Source: Ruegeria atlantica
GTDB taxonomy: Bacteria > Pseudomonadota > Alphaproteobacteria > Rhodobacterales > Rhodobacteraceae
Reading direction: 5' to 3'
DNA: 64,000 nt
Assembly (NCBI GenBank): GCA_013032095.1
Contig: WQBJ01000007.1
Location: 62,001 to 126,000 of the forward strand
The position numbers and the translations under genes were made by a program. The notes beneath the pieces were generated by a model. The model ran no database searches. It was not told the origin of the DNA and was given only the letters and a program-made list of their open reading frames with translations. Within the stretch, counting starts at the first letter, position 1; each line of letters begins with the position of its first letter. Of this stretch, positions 48,033-57,013 are shown in pieces.

Positions 48033-50120
48033 GTGCCCAAGATCGATGCCCGTTCCCTGTTCTCTCCGACCGTGCTACTGGCGCTGGCGCTGATGACGGT
48101 CATCGTGATGATGATCTTGCCGATGCCCGCTTGGGTGCTGGATGTGGGATTGGCGGCCTCGTTCGCGCTGGCGATCCTGATCTTCACCCTGACGCTGTTC
48201 ATCGAACGGCCGCTGGATTTCTCGTCCTTCCCGACGATCCTGCTGGCCTCATTGATGCTGCGACTGTCGCTGAACGTATCCTCGACCAAACTGATCATTG
48301 GTGAAGGCCACACCGGTCCGAATGCCGCCGGGGAAGTGATCGAGGGTTTTGCCGATTTCGTCATGGGCGGCAGTATCTTTTTGGGGCTGGTGGTGTTCGG
48401 GGTGCTGCTGATCGTGAACTTCATGGTCATCACCAAAGGGGCTGCGCGTATGGCCGAGGTTGGCGCGCGGTTCGCGTTGGACGGGATGCCCGGTAAGCAA
48501 CTGGCCATCGACAGCGACATGTCCGCCGGGGCCATCGACCACCAGCAGGCCAAGGAACGGCGCGAGCGTGAACAGCAGGAGACGACCTTCTTCGGCTCGC
48601 TCGACGGGGCGTCGAAATTCGTCAAGGGCGACGCGATTGCCGGTTTGCTCATCACGCTGCTGAATCTAGTGATGGGTCTGATAATGGGCGTGATCGTGCA
48701 TAGCATGCCAATCTTATCTGCGTTTGAGACCTATGCCATCCTGACCGTCGGCGACGGTCTGGTGTCGCAAATCCCGGCTGTGATCATCTCAATCGCGTCG
48801 GCCCTGTTGCTGGCGCGCGGCGGCACGCAAGGGGCGACTGACAACGCGATCTTCTCGCAATTGGGTCGGCACCCGGCAGCGCTGGGAACGGTTGCCCTAC
48901 TGATGGTGCTGTTTGCACTGGTTCCCGGCCTGCCTTTCCTGCCCTTCATTCTGGGCGCGGGCGTGCTGGGCTATGCGGCCTTCAACGTCCATCGCAAGCA
49001 AAGGGCCACTGAGGATGAAGCGCTGACCCCAGCGCTCCAGGATGACACGCGGGTCTCACAGGCCATTGGCGACATTCTGGATTTGGACGATGTGCATCTG
49101 GAATTCTCGCCTGATCTGGTCAGCATGGTCCTGAACCCCGGCACCGGACTAGACGCGCGCATCGCCAATATGCGGACCTATGTGGCCTCGAGCTTTGGTC
49201 TGATCCTGCCTGATATCCGCCTGACCGACCGCGCCGATCTACCCATGGGCACCTATGTGGTTAAGGTTCAGGGCGTCGAACAGGCACGCGGCGTTTTGAA
49301 CCCCGATCTGGTACTGGCACTAGTGCAGGATGACCGCGACATGCTGCCCGAGGGCACTGACGTGACCGAGCCCGTCTATGGCGCCCCCGCCCGCTGGATT
49401 CTGCCCAAGGACCAAGAGACCGCCGCGCTCAGCGGGGCCACCATAGTTTCCCCGCCCGAGATTCTGGCCACACATCTGCTTGAGATCATCAAACAGAACT
49501 TCTCACGCCTGTTAACGCTGAAATCCCTGCGCCGCCTGCTGTCCGAGATGACGCGGCTGAGTGATCCGGTGCGGGCAGAAGCCAACCGCAAGCTGCTGGA
49601 TGAGTTGATCCCCGACAAGGTGCCGATCGACACTTTGCACGCCGTGCTGCGGCTATTGCTGGAGGAGCGTGTCTCGATCCGCAACATGGCCCTGATCCTG
49701 GAAAGCGTGGCCGAGGCGCGGCTGACCACCACCCAGCCCGAGGGCATTTACGAACTGGTCCGGCAAAGATTGGGTTTCCAACTGGTGGCCGAGATGAAGC
49801 GCGAAGACGGCTCGATCCCGCTGATCCAACTGGCCCCGGAATGGGAGGATACCTTCTCGACCTACCAGATCGACGCACCGAATGCCGGGCTGGACGTGGC
49901 GTTGCCGCCGAACCTGTTCAACAAGCTGGCCGACGGGGTGGTCGACAGTGTGGCGCAATCCGCGGACCACGGGCTGTTCCCGGCATTGGTCACTTCATCC
50001 CGACGGCGGCGGTTGCTGCGCACCATCATGCACGCGCGCGGCATCGCCAACCCGGTTCTGTCCTTCGAGGAAATCGGGCTCGAGGCGCGGCCCTCATTGG
50101 TTGGAACGGTGCCCGCGTGA
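48033..50120 (+). CDS. flhA: Flagellar export gate protein FlhA
   Basis: 695 residues. Eight membrane helices in the first 330 residues, with the FHIPEP-family loop ARFALDGMPGKQLAIDSDMS near residue 150, then a large cytoplasmic domain that docks chaperone-substrate pairs. Part of the flagellar type III export gate. Uses a GTG start with TAGGAGA upstream. Its stop overlaps the fliR GTG by four bases (GTGA). Confidence 0.97.
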   Translation: MPKIDARSLFSPTVLLALALMTVIVMMILPMPAWVLDVGLAASFALAILIFTLTLFIERPLDFSSFPTILLASLMLRLSLNVSSTKLIIGEGHTGPNAAGEVIEGFADFVMGGSIFLGLVVFGVLLIVNFMVITKGAARMAEVGARFALDGMPGKQLAIDSDMSAGAIDHQQAKERREREQQETTFFGSLDGASKFVKGDAIAGLLITLLNLVMGLIMGVIVHSMPILSAFETYAILTVGDGLVSQIPAVIISIASALLLARGGTQGATDNAIFSQLGRHPAALGTVALLMVLFALVPGLPFLPFILGAGVLGYAAFNVHRKQRATEDEALTPALQDDTRVSQAIGDILDLDDVHLEFSPDLVSMVLNPGTGLDARIANMRTYVASSFGLILPDIRLTDRADLPMGTYVVKVQGVEQARGVLNPDLVLALVQDDRDMLPEGTDVTEPVYGAPARWILPKDQETAALSGATIVSPPEILATHLLEIIKQNFSRLLTLKSLRRLLSEMTRLSDPVRAEANRKLLDELIPDKVPIDTLHAVLRLLLEERVSIRNMALILESVAEARLTTTQPEGIYELVRQRLGFQLVAEMKREDGSIPLIQLAPEWEDTFSTYQIDAPNAGLDVALPPNLFNKLADGVVDSVAQSADHGLFPALVTSSRRRRLLRTIMHARGIANPVLSFEEIGLEARPSLVGTVPA

Positions 50121-50890
50121 TCGCGCTGCCGCCAGAACTTTTGCCCCAACTGGGCGATAGTCTGTGGCATCTCTTTGCCGTGTTCCTGCGCGTCTCGGCC
50201 ATGGTCTCTTTACTGCCCGCCTTTGGAGAGCGCAGCATTCCAACGCGGGTCAAGTTTGGGATTGCCGCGGCTTTTACGCTGATCGTGTCGCCCGCGGTTC
50301 CGGTGACCGTCGCCCAATCCGAGCTGCTGCCAATGGTCGGCTTGGTTCTGACCGAAGTGCTGATCGGGGTGGCTCTGGGTCTATCGCTGCGGCTGTTCGT
50401 GCTCGCCTTGCAAACGGCAGGCTCGATTGCGGCCCAGGCGACGTCACTATCTCAGATCCTAGGCCCGGCAGTTGCCGAACCGGTTCCCGCGATGGGGCAC
50501 CTGTTGACATTGGCCGGGTTGACCCTGGCGGTGTTGATGGGCTTGCACATCCGAGTGGCGCAGTTCGTGGTCCACAGTTACACGATGTTTCCGATGGGTA
50601 CGACTCCTCTGGCCACGGATATGTCGCAATGGGGCGTGCAGCAGATCGCACGCAGTTTTGGGTTGGCCTTTGGCCTGGCCATGCCATTTGTCATCGCCTC
50701 GCTGATCTACAACCTTGCGCTTGGGGTCATCAACCGCGCGATGCCGCAGCTCATGGTGGCCTTTGTTGGTGCCCCGGCCATCACATTCGCGGGTCTGTTC
50801 CTGCTGTTCGCGGGCGCGCCGCTGATCCTTTCGGCCTGGTCCGATGCCCTGTTCGCCTTCATGCTGAACCCGCTTGAGGACCCGAGATGA
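50117..50890 (+). CDS. fliR: Flagellar export gate protein FliR
   Basis: 257 residues, five to six membrane helices. The opening IALPPELLPQLGDSLWHLFA and the motifs RSIPTRVKFGIA and SQILGPAVAEPVPAMGHLL match FliR. With FliP, FliQ and FlhB it forms the export channel; fliQ is 5 kb away on the other strand. I take the GTG at 50117 as start, giving a GTGA overlap with flhA. Confidence 0.93.
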   Translation: MIALPPELLPQLGDSLWHLFAVFLRVSAMVSLLPAFGERSIPTRVKFGIAAAFTLIVSPAVPVTVAQSELLPMVGLVLTEVLIGVALGLSLRLFVLALQTAGSIAAQATSLSQILGPAVAEPVPAMGHLLTLAGLTLAVLMGLHIRVAQFVVHSYTMFPMGTTPLATDMSQWGVQQIARSFGLAFGLAMPFVIASLIYNLALGVINRAMPQLMVAFVGAPAITFAGLFLLFAGAPLILSAWSDALFAFMLNPLEDPR

Positions 50891-51975
50891 GCGGATCCGA
50901 CGACAACAGCGACAAATCCAACGAGCCGACGCCGCAGAAACTGCAAAAGGCGCGCGAAAAGGGCGAAGTTGCCAAATCCAACGACCTGTCCGTGGTGGCC
51001 GCCTATACCGGGTTTCTGATCGCCCTCTTCGCAGCCGGGCAACTCAGCGTTCAGCATATGGGCAGCCTGTTTGTCGTGCTGCTCGACCAGGCGGATGAGA
51101 TCAGCCCTCTGCTGACCGATGGCCCCGCCGCCCGCCCGGTCGGAAGGATCGTAAAAACGGCGCTGTTATCGGTCTCGATTCTGTTCGCCCTGCCCGCTTC
51201 GGCCGTTCTGCTGAGCCTGATCGCCCAGCGCGCGCTGATCTTCGCCCCCACCAAGCTGAAACCAAAACTGTCCCGCATCTCGTTGATCTCGAACGCCAAG
51301 AACAAGTTCGGCCGCAGTGGCCTGTTCGAATTCGCCAAGAGCTTTGTGAAACTGGTGATCTACGGCACCAGCCTGGCCTTGTTCCTCAAGGCGAATCTTA
51401 GCGAGATCTTGTCGGCCAGCGCCGCCCCGGCGCGGTCGTCGGTGATGCTGATGATGAGTTTTCTGTTTCGCTTTCTGTTCATCGTCATCGCGGTGGCTCT
51501 GACCATCGGGGTGGTGGACTACCTGTGGCAATACGCGGAACACATGCGCAAGAACCGCATGTCGCGCAAGGAAATCCAAGACGAAACCAAGGACGCCGAG
51601 GGCGACCCGCATGTCAAACAGCAACGCCGCCAGCGCGCGCAGGATATTGCCACCAACCAGATGATGTCGGACGTACCGTCGGCGGATGTCGTTATCGTTA
51701 ACCCTACCCACTACGCGGTAGCCTTGAAATGGGCCCGGACGGCAGGCGTTGCCCCTGTCTGTGTGGCCAAGGGCGTGGACGAGGTGGCTGCCGCGATTCG
51801 CGCGCGTGCTATGGAAGCTGGCGTTCCGATTCACCCCGATCCCCCTACCGCTCGCGCTCTGCATGCGACGGTGGAGATCGGACTGGAAATTGAAGAAGAG
51901 CACTATCGCCCGGTCGCCGCCGCGATCCGCTTTGCTGAGGCGATGCGCAAGCGGGCAAAAGGACAGATCAGATGA
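50887..51975 (+). CDS. flhB: Flagellar export switch protein FlhB
   Basis: 362 residues. N-terminal SDDNSDKSNEPTPQKLQKAR, four membrane helices between about 35 and 215, and the autocleavage motif N272-P273-T274-H275 (VIVNPTHYAVAL). Cleavage switches export from rod/hook to filament substrates. Overlaps fliR by 4 bases and the next gene by 4 bases. Confidence 0.96.
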   Translation: MSGSDDNSDKSNEPTPQKLQKAREKGEVAKSNDLSVVAAYTGFLIALFAAGQLSVQHMGSLFVVLLDQADEISPLLTDGPAARPVGRIVKTALLSVSILFALPASAVLLSLIAQRALIFAPTKLKPKLSRISLISNAKNKFGRSGLFEFAKSFVKLVIYGTSLALFLKANLSEILSASAAPARSSVMLMMSFLFRFLFIVIAVALTIGVVDYLWQYAEHMRKNRMSRKEIQDETKDAEGDPHVKQQRRQRAQDIATNQMMSDVPSADVVIVNPTHYAVALKWARTAGVAPVCVAKGVDEVAAAIRARAMEAGVPIHPDPPTARALHATVEIGLEIEEEHYRPVAAAIRFAEAMRKRAKGQIR

Positions 51976-52358
51976 AACACACCGGGCTGATTGACCTCGA
52001 GAAGGTCACCGAGGCTGCGTTCCAGAAAGAGTACAACACGCTACGCCCGCTGCTTGAAGCCGAGGCGCGCGTGCAGCAACAACTGCTAAGATTGGATGCG
52101 CAGGTAAAACAAACGCATCAGGACAGCACTTCAGCCGAGGGCTACCGCGTTACGGGTACGGATGTTCTGTGGAACGGATGGGAAGCGTCCACGCGGCGGC
52201 AACTGAACATGGAACTGGCACGACTTAGGGCGCAAAAACTGTCAGCGATGCAAGCGTTGCGCACTGCCTTCGGGCGCAAACAGGCCGTCAGGAATCTGTT
52301 AGTGGCACGGAAAGAATCGCTCAAACGCGCGCAGAACAGGAAAATGCACACGTACTAG
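51972..52358 (+). CDS. Small coiled-coil protein coupled to flhB (FliJ-like candidate)
   Basis: 128 residues, no signal or membrane segment. Two long charged helices rich in Glu, Gln, Arg and Leu (EKVTEAAFQKEYNTLRPLLE; LNMELARLRAQKLSAMQALR) with a TGTDVLWNGWEA turn between them, and a basic C-terminus. Size and hairpin form recall FliJ (about 147 residues), the stalk partner of FliI and FlhA, but I see no clear sequence signature. It starts inside flhB (ATGA), so it should act with the export gate. Ends 20 bases from the fliL end on the other strand. Confidence 0.65.
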   Translation: MKHTGLIDLEKVTEAAFQKEYNTLRPLLEAEARVQQQLLRLDAQVKQTHQDSTSAEGYRVTGTDVLWNGWEASTRRQLNMELARLRAQKLSAMQALRTAFGRKQAVRNLLVARKESLKRAQNRKMHTY

Positions 52359-52377
52359 CAGCGCGGAGCCGTCAGGA

Positions 52378-52887
52378 TCAGACATCCTGACGGCTGACAC
52401 TCATGATCAAAACCTGCGACACGTCATCGCCAAGATCTTTTCGAGCCGTCTCCAACAAGGCTTTGCGCAAAACGTTCATATTGTCCGAGTCGGTGAACGC
52501 ACCATCAAAGCCACCGGAGTTGGCGTGATCGAACATGACCTGTAAAAACCCGTCGCGCAGCTTTGGCTCAAGCGCATAAAAGTCCTCGGTCTTGCCGGGC
52601 GTGACCTCAAGACTCAATGACATGGTGACCAGAGCCGCAATGCGGTCCGTGTCCACAACGGGCACCACAAACTGCTTGGTCAGCTTGAGATATTCATAGT
52701 CGCTCTGCTCGTACTTCTTTCCCGCCTTGTCTTTTTTCTCGTCGGAACTCTCGTTGACCTTTTCTGCCTTGGTGTCTTCCTGCTTTGCGTCCTCTTTCGT
52801 TCCTCCGAGCGGGGCCAGAACAACTCCGGCTCCGATACCGGCCGCAAGCCCAACCAGCAGAGATACAACCGGTAGCAATTTCTTCAT
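52378..52887 (-). CDS. fliL: FliL-like flagellar basal-body membrane protein
   Basis: 169 residues. One N-terminal membrane helix (LLPVVSLLVGLAAGIGAGVV), a strongly charged Lys/Glu/Asp linker at about 32-60, then a periplasmic FliL-type domain (LKLTKQFVVPVVDTDRIAAL; LRDGFLQVMFDHANSGGFDG). Stabilises the motor at the stator. Last gene of the flgB-to-fliL string, 12 bases after flgH. Confidence 0.85.
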   Translation of the reverse strand: MKKLLPVVSLLVGLAAGIGAGVVLAPLGGTKEDAKQEDTKAEKVNESSDEKKDKAGKKYEQSDYEYLKLTKQFVVPVVDTDRIAALVTMSLSLEVTPGKTEDFYALEPKLRDGFLQVMFDHANSGGFDGAFTDSDNMNVLRKALLETARKDLGDDVSQVLIMSVSRQDV

Positions 52888-52899
52888 CGCATCCGCTCC

Positions 52900-53634
52900 T
52901 TAATACGGCAGTACGGCATCCAGGATCTGCTGGCCGTATCGCGGTTGCTGCACATCGGTGATCTGACCGCGTCCGCCATAGGACACACGGGCCGAAGCAA
53001 TCTTGTCATACGTGATCTCGTTCTTGCGCGAGATATCCTGCGGCCGCACATAACCTTGAACCAACAACTCACGCAGTTCGAAGTTCACGCGCAATTCCTG
53101 CGAACCCGATATCGAAAGCACCCCGTTCGGCAGCACGTCAACTACGGTCGCCGCCACCCGCAGCGTCAGCTTTTCCTTACGTTTGACAGAACCCTCGCCC
53201 GCGCTTTCCGAGGACGAGTCAATCTCAACCGCGTCCGCCAGCGACGCGCCATCCGGCAAGTGTTTGGTAGCACGCTGCGGTAATCCGAACAGGCCGACAA
53301 TCCCCAAGCTTTCCGAGGCCGAACGTGAACGCTCCGTATCATTCGAGAATTCGGCCTTTTCGTCCAGCTTGATCACAACAGTCAAAATATCACCCTTCTT
53401 GATCGCTCGTTGATCTCCCAGCAGCGAGTTTTGCCCGCCGCTCCACAATGAGGACTGATCAACATGGCGCTGCGGCTGGGTGTGCAAAGGAAGGCCGGGC
53501 CACAGCATGGCGACATGTTCAGGTGAGTCCTCATTCGGAGTAAAACTCGGCGGCTTCCCGAGATGATCCAAGCGCCCGCAGGCCGAAATTACTAAAACGG
53601 TGCATAGCAATGACTTTGAGAGTGCTGACATCAT
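52900..53634 (-). CDS. flgH: Flagellar L-ring protein FlgH
   Basis: 244 residues. Lipoprotein signal with cysteine in LVISACG. Family segments: SLWSGGQNSLLGDQRAIKKG, DILTVVIKLDEKAEFSNDTE, SVKRKEKLTLRVAATVVDVL and LPNGVLSISGSQELRVNFEL; ends RYGQQILDAVLPY. Forms the outer-membrane bushing of the hook basal body. ATG at 53634 or 53631 (ATGATG); both overlap the flgA stop. Confidence 0.94.
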   Translation of the reverse strand: MMSALSKSLLCTVLVISACGRLDHLGKPPSFTPNEDSPEHVAMLWPGLPLHTQPQRHVDQSSLWSGGQNSLLGDQRAIKKGDILTVVIKLDEKAEFSNDTERSRSASESLGIVGLFGLPQRATKHLPDGASLADAVEIDSSSESAGEGSVKRKEKLTLRVAATVVDVLPNGVLSISGSQELRVNFELRELLVQGYVRPQDISRKNEITYDKIASARVSYGGRGQITDVQQPRYGQQILDAVLPY

Positions 53635-54047
53635 TTCACCTCGATTTGGCCGTCCGGTCGGATAGCGCCAGTGACGGTGGTGCGGGAGGACAGGTTCATG
53701 ACCCGAATGCGGTCTCCGGCGGCGCCACGCCCTAGGGCGCGGCCTTCTGCCGTGATGGACAGGGGCTGGCGGTCAAAGACCAGCACGACCAGATCGTTGC
53801 GGTCCACCAGGGCGGGTGGCCCTACATCACCTGCGCGAATGGGACGACCGGGGTAGAGCGCGATGCGCGCCTCTTGCCCGATCAGAAATTCCGGATTGGA
53901 TACAGCGCCGGATACCTGCTGAGTCTTAAGCTGCAAATCGGTCGCCGAGATAATCTCTTTGGCCCGGATGGTGCGGGTTGGCACGACAATGTCAGCCTGC
54001 ACGGGAATCGGTGTCAGCAGCAGTATCAGAATCAGAACCCGCATCAC
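53631..54047 (-). CDS. flgA: Flagellar P-ring assembly chaperone FlgA, short form
   Basis: 138 residues with a signal (LILILLLTPIPVQA). Only the SAF/FlgA C-terminal module is present: ARIALYPGRPIRAGDVGPP, RNDLVVLVFDR, GRALGRGAAGDRIRVMNLSS and VTGAIRPDGQIEV. Enteric FlgA is about 220 residues, so the first domain is missing here. Assists FlgI; flgI is at the window's right edge. Overlaps flgG by 4 bases. Confidence 0.9.
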   Translation of the reverse strand: MMRVLILILLLTPIPVQADIVVPTRTIRAKEIISATDLQLKTQQVSGAVSNPEFLIGQEARIALYPGRPIRAGDVGPPALVDRNDLVVLVFDRQPLSITAEGRALGRGAAGDRIRVMNLSSRTTVTGAIRPDGQIEVK

Positions 54048-54829
54048 CGCACCTGTGTGGTTGCGCCCATCATCTGATCGACGGCGGAAATGACCTTGGC
54101 GTTCATCTCATATCCCCGCTGCGCCTCAATCAGTTCGGTCACTTCACGCACCGCATCGACCGAGCTGTCCTCAAGATAGCCCTGCCGCAAGGTACCCAAC
54201 CCGTCTTCGCCCGGCGTGCCTACCACCGGCGCGCCTGAAGCTTCCGTCTCTCGGAACAGGTTGCTGCCGATCGCCTCAAGCCCTTTGGCGTTCGAAAAGC
54301 TGGCCAGCGTGAGTTCCCCCAACAACTGACCTTCGGGCGAGTCGTCGAAATAGGCGTAAACTTCGCCCGAGGCATTGATCGAGATCGACCGAGCATCGTC
54401 GGGGACGGTGACTTCGGGCGCGACCGGATAGCCGTCGGACGTCACGATCAGCCCCTCTGCCGACCGCTTCAAACTGCCGTCACGGGTAAAACCGGACTGA
54501 CCATTTGTGAGCGTAACTTCAAGATAGCCGCGCCCTTCGATGGCGACATCCAGATCGCTGCCAGTGGCCGACAAAGCGCCCTGCGCCAACTGCACCGAAA
54601 CCGCCGCCGGGCGTACGCCCAGACCCAGTTGAATACCGGTGGGCAGAACGGTTCCGTCATTGGCGTTCACGGCACCGGCCCGCGCCATCTGCTGATAATG
54701 CAAATCCGCAAACTCGGCCCGCCGCGCGTTGTAGCCGGTGGTGTTGGTGTTCGCGAGATTGTTCGAGATCGTCTCGACCCGCATCTGCTGCGCGGTCATG
54801 CCCGTTGCTGCAATTTTCAAAGCCCGCAT
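54044..54829 (-). CDS. flgG: Flagellar distal rod protein FlgG
   Basis: 261 residues. N-terminal ALKIAATGMTAQQMRVETIS, NNLANTNTTGYNARRAEF, central LDVAIEGRGYLEVTLTNGQS and C-terminal VDAVREVTELIEAQRGYEMN, ending TQVR, all FlgG signatures. Builds the distal rod. Follows flgF by 22 bases. Confidence 0.96.
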   Translation of the reverse strand: MRALKIAATGMTAQQMRVETISNNLANTNTTGYNARRAEFADLHYQQMARAGAVNANDGTVLPTGIQLGLGVRPAAVSVQLAQGALSATGSDLDVAIEGRGYLEVTLTNGQSGFTRDGSLKRSAEGLIVTSDGYPVAPEVTVPDDARSISINASGEVYAYFDDSPEGQLLGELTLASFSNAKGLEAIGSNLFRETEASGAPVVGTPGEDGLGTLRQGYLEDSSVDAVREVTELIEAQRGYEMNAKVISAVDQMMGATTQVR

Positions 54830-54851
54830 ATCAAAATCTCCTTTTCACAAA

Positions 54852-55562
54852 TCAACGCATCAGCACCTTGAGCGCGCCGCGCAGACGTTCATCTTCGGTT
54901 TCCAGAAAGCTCTGACCGAGCTCATAGGCGCGCTGGATTTCCACCAGCCGGGTCACCTGCTCGACCGCGTTGACGTTGGACCCTTCGAGGAAACGGTGCA
55001 GGACCACCGGGTTTTCGACCGGGTCAATCTCTCCCTCGGCTCGGAACTGGGTACTGCCCTCGCGCACCAGCGTCTTCGGGTCGGCTACGCGGTAGACGCC
55101 GATCTGTCCCAGCAATTGGCCTTCGATACTCAGCGTGCCGTCGCTGCCTACGTCGATCGAGGCGGCATCCGGCGGGATGAAAACCGGCGCGCCATTGCTG
55201 TCCAGAACCCGGTGACCGTCCATCGTGACCAAATCCCCCTCGGCACTGGGGGAAAATGCCCCAGCCCTTGTAAGACGATTACCCGAAGGCGTTTCGACCA
55301 TGAAGAACCCATCCCCTTCGATGGCGAAATCGAACTGGCCTCCGGTCTCGGTCAGCAGGCCCTGTTGCAGCGAAGTGTTGCGTACTTCGGCGCGGCTCAT
55401 GGACAGTGACGGGTTGCCCGGCATGTCGCGGACGAATTCGGAAAAAACCAAACCCTGCGCCCTATATCCGGTGGTGTTGGCATTGGCGATGTTATTCGCC
55501 ACCAGCCGCATTTCATTCATCAGCCCGGACTGGCGAGACAGGGTGGTATAGGCGGTATCCAT
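54852..55562 (-). CDS. flgF: Flagellar proximal rod protein FlgF
   Basis: 236 residues. Begins MDTAYTTLSRQSGLMNEMRL with VANNIANANTTGYRAQG, has FAIEGDGFFMVETPSGN in the middle and VNAVEQVTRLVEIQRAYELG near the end. Starts at 55562 as a TGATG overlap with fliQ; the frame is open further upstream but that is antisense-like sequence within fliQ. Confidence 0.94.
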   Translation of the reverse strand: MDTAYTTLSRQSGLMNEMRLVANNIANANTTGYRAQGLVFSEFVRDMPGNPSLSMSRAEVRNTSLQQGLLTETGGQFDFAIEGDGFFMVETPSGNRLTRAGAFSPSAEGDLVTMDGHRVLDSNGAPVFIPPDAASIDVGSDGTLSIEGQLLGQIGVYRVADPKTLVREGSTQFRAEGEIDPVENPVVLHRFLEGSNVNAVEQVTRLVEIQRAYELGQSFLETEDERLRGALKVLMR

Positions 55563-55834
55563 CAGCGACCTCCGGCGATCAGTGGGATGAGGGTTGTGGT
55601 GAAGAACGTCACCAGCGTCTGGGTCATGAAGCCCATGGAAATCCAGAACACGATGACGATAGCGATCAGTTTGGGAACGAAGGTCAGTGTCATCTCCTGC
55701 ACCGAGGTCAGCGCCTGGAACAGGCCGACGATCAGCCCCGAGATCAGCGCCACCGCCAGGATTGGGACCGAGGTGATCACCGCGACCCACAGCGCCTGAC
55801 GCACGATGTCATAGAAGAGACCTTCGCTCAGCAT
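55562..55834 (-). CDS. fliQ: Flagellar export gate protein FliQ
   Basis: 90 residues, two membrane helices. ALWVAVITSVPILAVALISG, then LIVGLFQALTSVQEMTLTFV and PKLIAIVIVFWISMG are the FliQ family pattern. Part of the FliPQR export channel; it sits among rod genes, apart from fliR. Confidence 0.93.
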   Translation of the reverse strand: MLSEGLFYDIVRQALWVAVITSVPILAVALISGLIVGLFQALTSVQEMTLTFVPKLIAIVIVFWISMGFMTQTLVTFFTTTLIPLIAGGR

Positions 55835-55838
55835 CGTG

Positions 55839-56129
55839 TCAGACCGGCATCCGCAGGATTTCCTGATAGGCCTCGACCACCTTGTTTCGCACGATCACTG
55901 CCGTTTCCACGGCCAGCTCGGTCTGTGCCAGCGCCTGCACCAGCGCGTGCGGATCGGCCTCGCCCATCATCGACGTTTGCGCCACCTGCTCGCTGTGTTT
56001 CAGGGTTGCCGCAAAATCCTGAAAGGTGGAACGCAGCCCCTGCGCCATCCCGGAGTGGTCGGGGTCGACTTGTGTGGCCGGACGGGCAAAGGCATAGTTC
56101 TGGGCGGCATTGAGGGATCGGATATCCAT
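55839..56129 (-). CDS. fliE: Flagellar hook-basal body adaptor FliE
   Basis: 96 residues. The C-terminal helix ALVQALAQTELAVETAVIVR, then NKVVEAYQEILRMPV, is typical of FliE, which joins the MS ring to the proximal rod. The N-terminus is divergent, as usual. It follows flgC by 11 bases and precedes fliQ by 4. Confidence 0.9.
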   Translation of the reverse strand: MDIRSLNAAQNYAFARPATQVDPDHSGMAQGLRSTFQDFAATLKHSEQVAQTSMMGEADPHALVQALAQTELAVETAVIVRNKVVEAYQEILRMPV

Positions 56130-56140
56130 TCTGGTTTCCT

Positions 56141-56527
56141 TTATTTTCTGAGGAGTTCCATCAGGCTCGACGACATCTGGCGTGTCTGGTCGAACATCTT
56201 GAGATTGGCTTCATAGCTGCGCTGCGCCTCGCGCGCGTCGGCGATCTCGATCATCAGATCGACATTCGAGCCGCGGTAATGGCCGGTGTCATCGGCCATC
56301 GGGTGGCTGGGGTCGTAGATGCGGGACAGATCGCGGCGGTCCAGCTTGACGCGCCCGGCCTGCACCATTTCCTTGCCACCCGCCTCGACCGTCTCAAACG
56401 GCACTGTTTTGCGCCGGTATCCCGGTGTGTCGGCGTTTGAGATATTCTCGGACACGTGACGCAAACGCGCCGCCTGCGCCCGTAGTGCGCTGGCCGAAGC
56501 GGTCAGGGAATGGGAAAAATCACTCAT
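56141..56527 (-). CDS. flgC: Flagellar proximal rod protein FlgC
   Basis: 128 residues. LRAQAARLRHVSENISNADT, PGYRRKTVPFETV and SNVDLMIEIADAREAQRSYE, followed by ANLKMFDQTRQMSSSLMELL, match FlgC. Follows flgB by 12 bases. Confidence 0.95.
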   Translation of the reverse strand: MSDFSHSLTASASALRAQAARLRHVSENISNADTPGYRRKTVPFETVEAGGKEMVQAGRVKLDRRDLSRIYDPSHPMADDTGHYRGSNVDLMIEIADAREAQRSYEANLKMFDQTRQMSSSLMELLRK

Positions 56528-56539
56528 CTCAATCCCCCG

Positions 56540-56926
56540 TTACGACCGGCCAAGACTGGTGCGCAGGACGTTTATCGAGGATTTGTAGATCGCCAGCGCA
56601 CCATTGTGCTGCCTGCGGACCTCAACAGCCTTCAGCATCTCTTCCTCAATGGACACGCCGTTGCCATTCGGGTCGCCTGACGGATCAACCTCGAACTCGG
56701 GCCAGAGCTGCGGGCCGGTGCCGCCATGCAGATGGCCCTGCCGCGTGGCAGTCATCGCCACCTCACGCCCGCTGTTTTCAAATGCTGTTTTGAAAGCCTC
56801 GATATCGCGGGGCTGGTAGCCCGGCGTATCCGCATTGGCCATGTTGCGCGCGACGACAGCCTGCCGTTGCCCGGCATGGGTTGCCATTGCGTACGCGGTC
56901 TTAAAGACGTTCAGGTCATAGAACAT
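56540..56926 (-). CDS. flgB: Flagellar proximal rod protein FlgB
   Basis: 128 residues. VVARNMANADTPGYQPRDIE at about 25-44 and VSIEEEMLKAVEVRRQHNGA near the C-terminus match FlgB. The start at 56926 has GGGAG 9 bases upstream; an in-frame TTG at 56953 is not needed. First gene of the nine-gene minus-strand string flgB-flgC-fliE-fliQ-flgF-flgG-flgA-flgH-fliL. Confidence 0.94.
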   Translation of the reverse strand: MFYDLNVFKTAYAMATHAGQRQAVVARNMANADTPGYQPRDIEAFKTAFENSGREVAMTATRQGHLHGGTGPQLWPEFEVDPSGDPNGNGVSIEEEMLKAVEVRRQHNGALAIYKSSINVLRTSLGRS

Positions 56927-57013
56927 CGGGGCTTCTCCCTCGATCAATTTCAATCAAGGCTTAACCCCGATTCCTTTAGAAAGCGTTTTCAGAAACCCGT
57001 TGGAGAACCCACG
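56927..57013. promoter_or_regulatory. Divergent promoter region of flgB and fliI
   Basis: 87 bases drive two divergent flagellar transcripts. It contains one TTAACC half-site near 56963, but no full TTAA-N7-TTAA site like those upstream of motB and flgE. Ribosome-binding sites are GGGAG (flgB) and GGAG (fliI). Confidence 0.5.

Noticed and set aside
56927..57013. Full CtrA site between flgB and fliI
   Set aside because: Only a TTAACC half-site is present; the second half does not fall at the N7 spacing on either strand.
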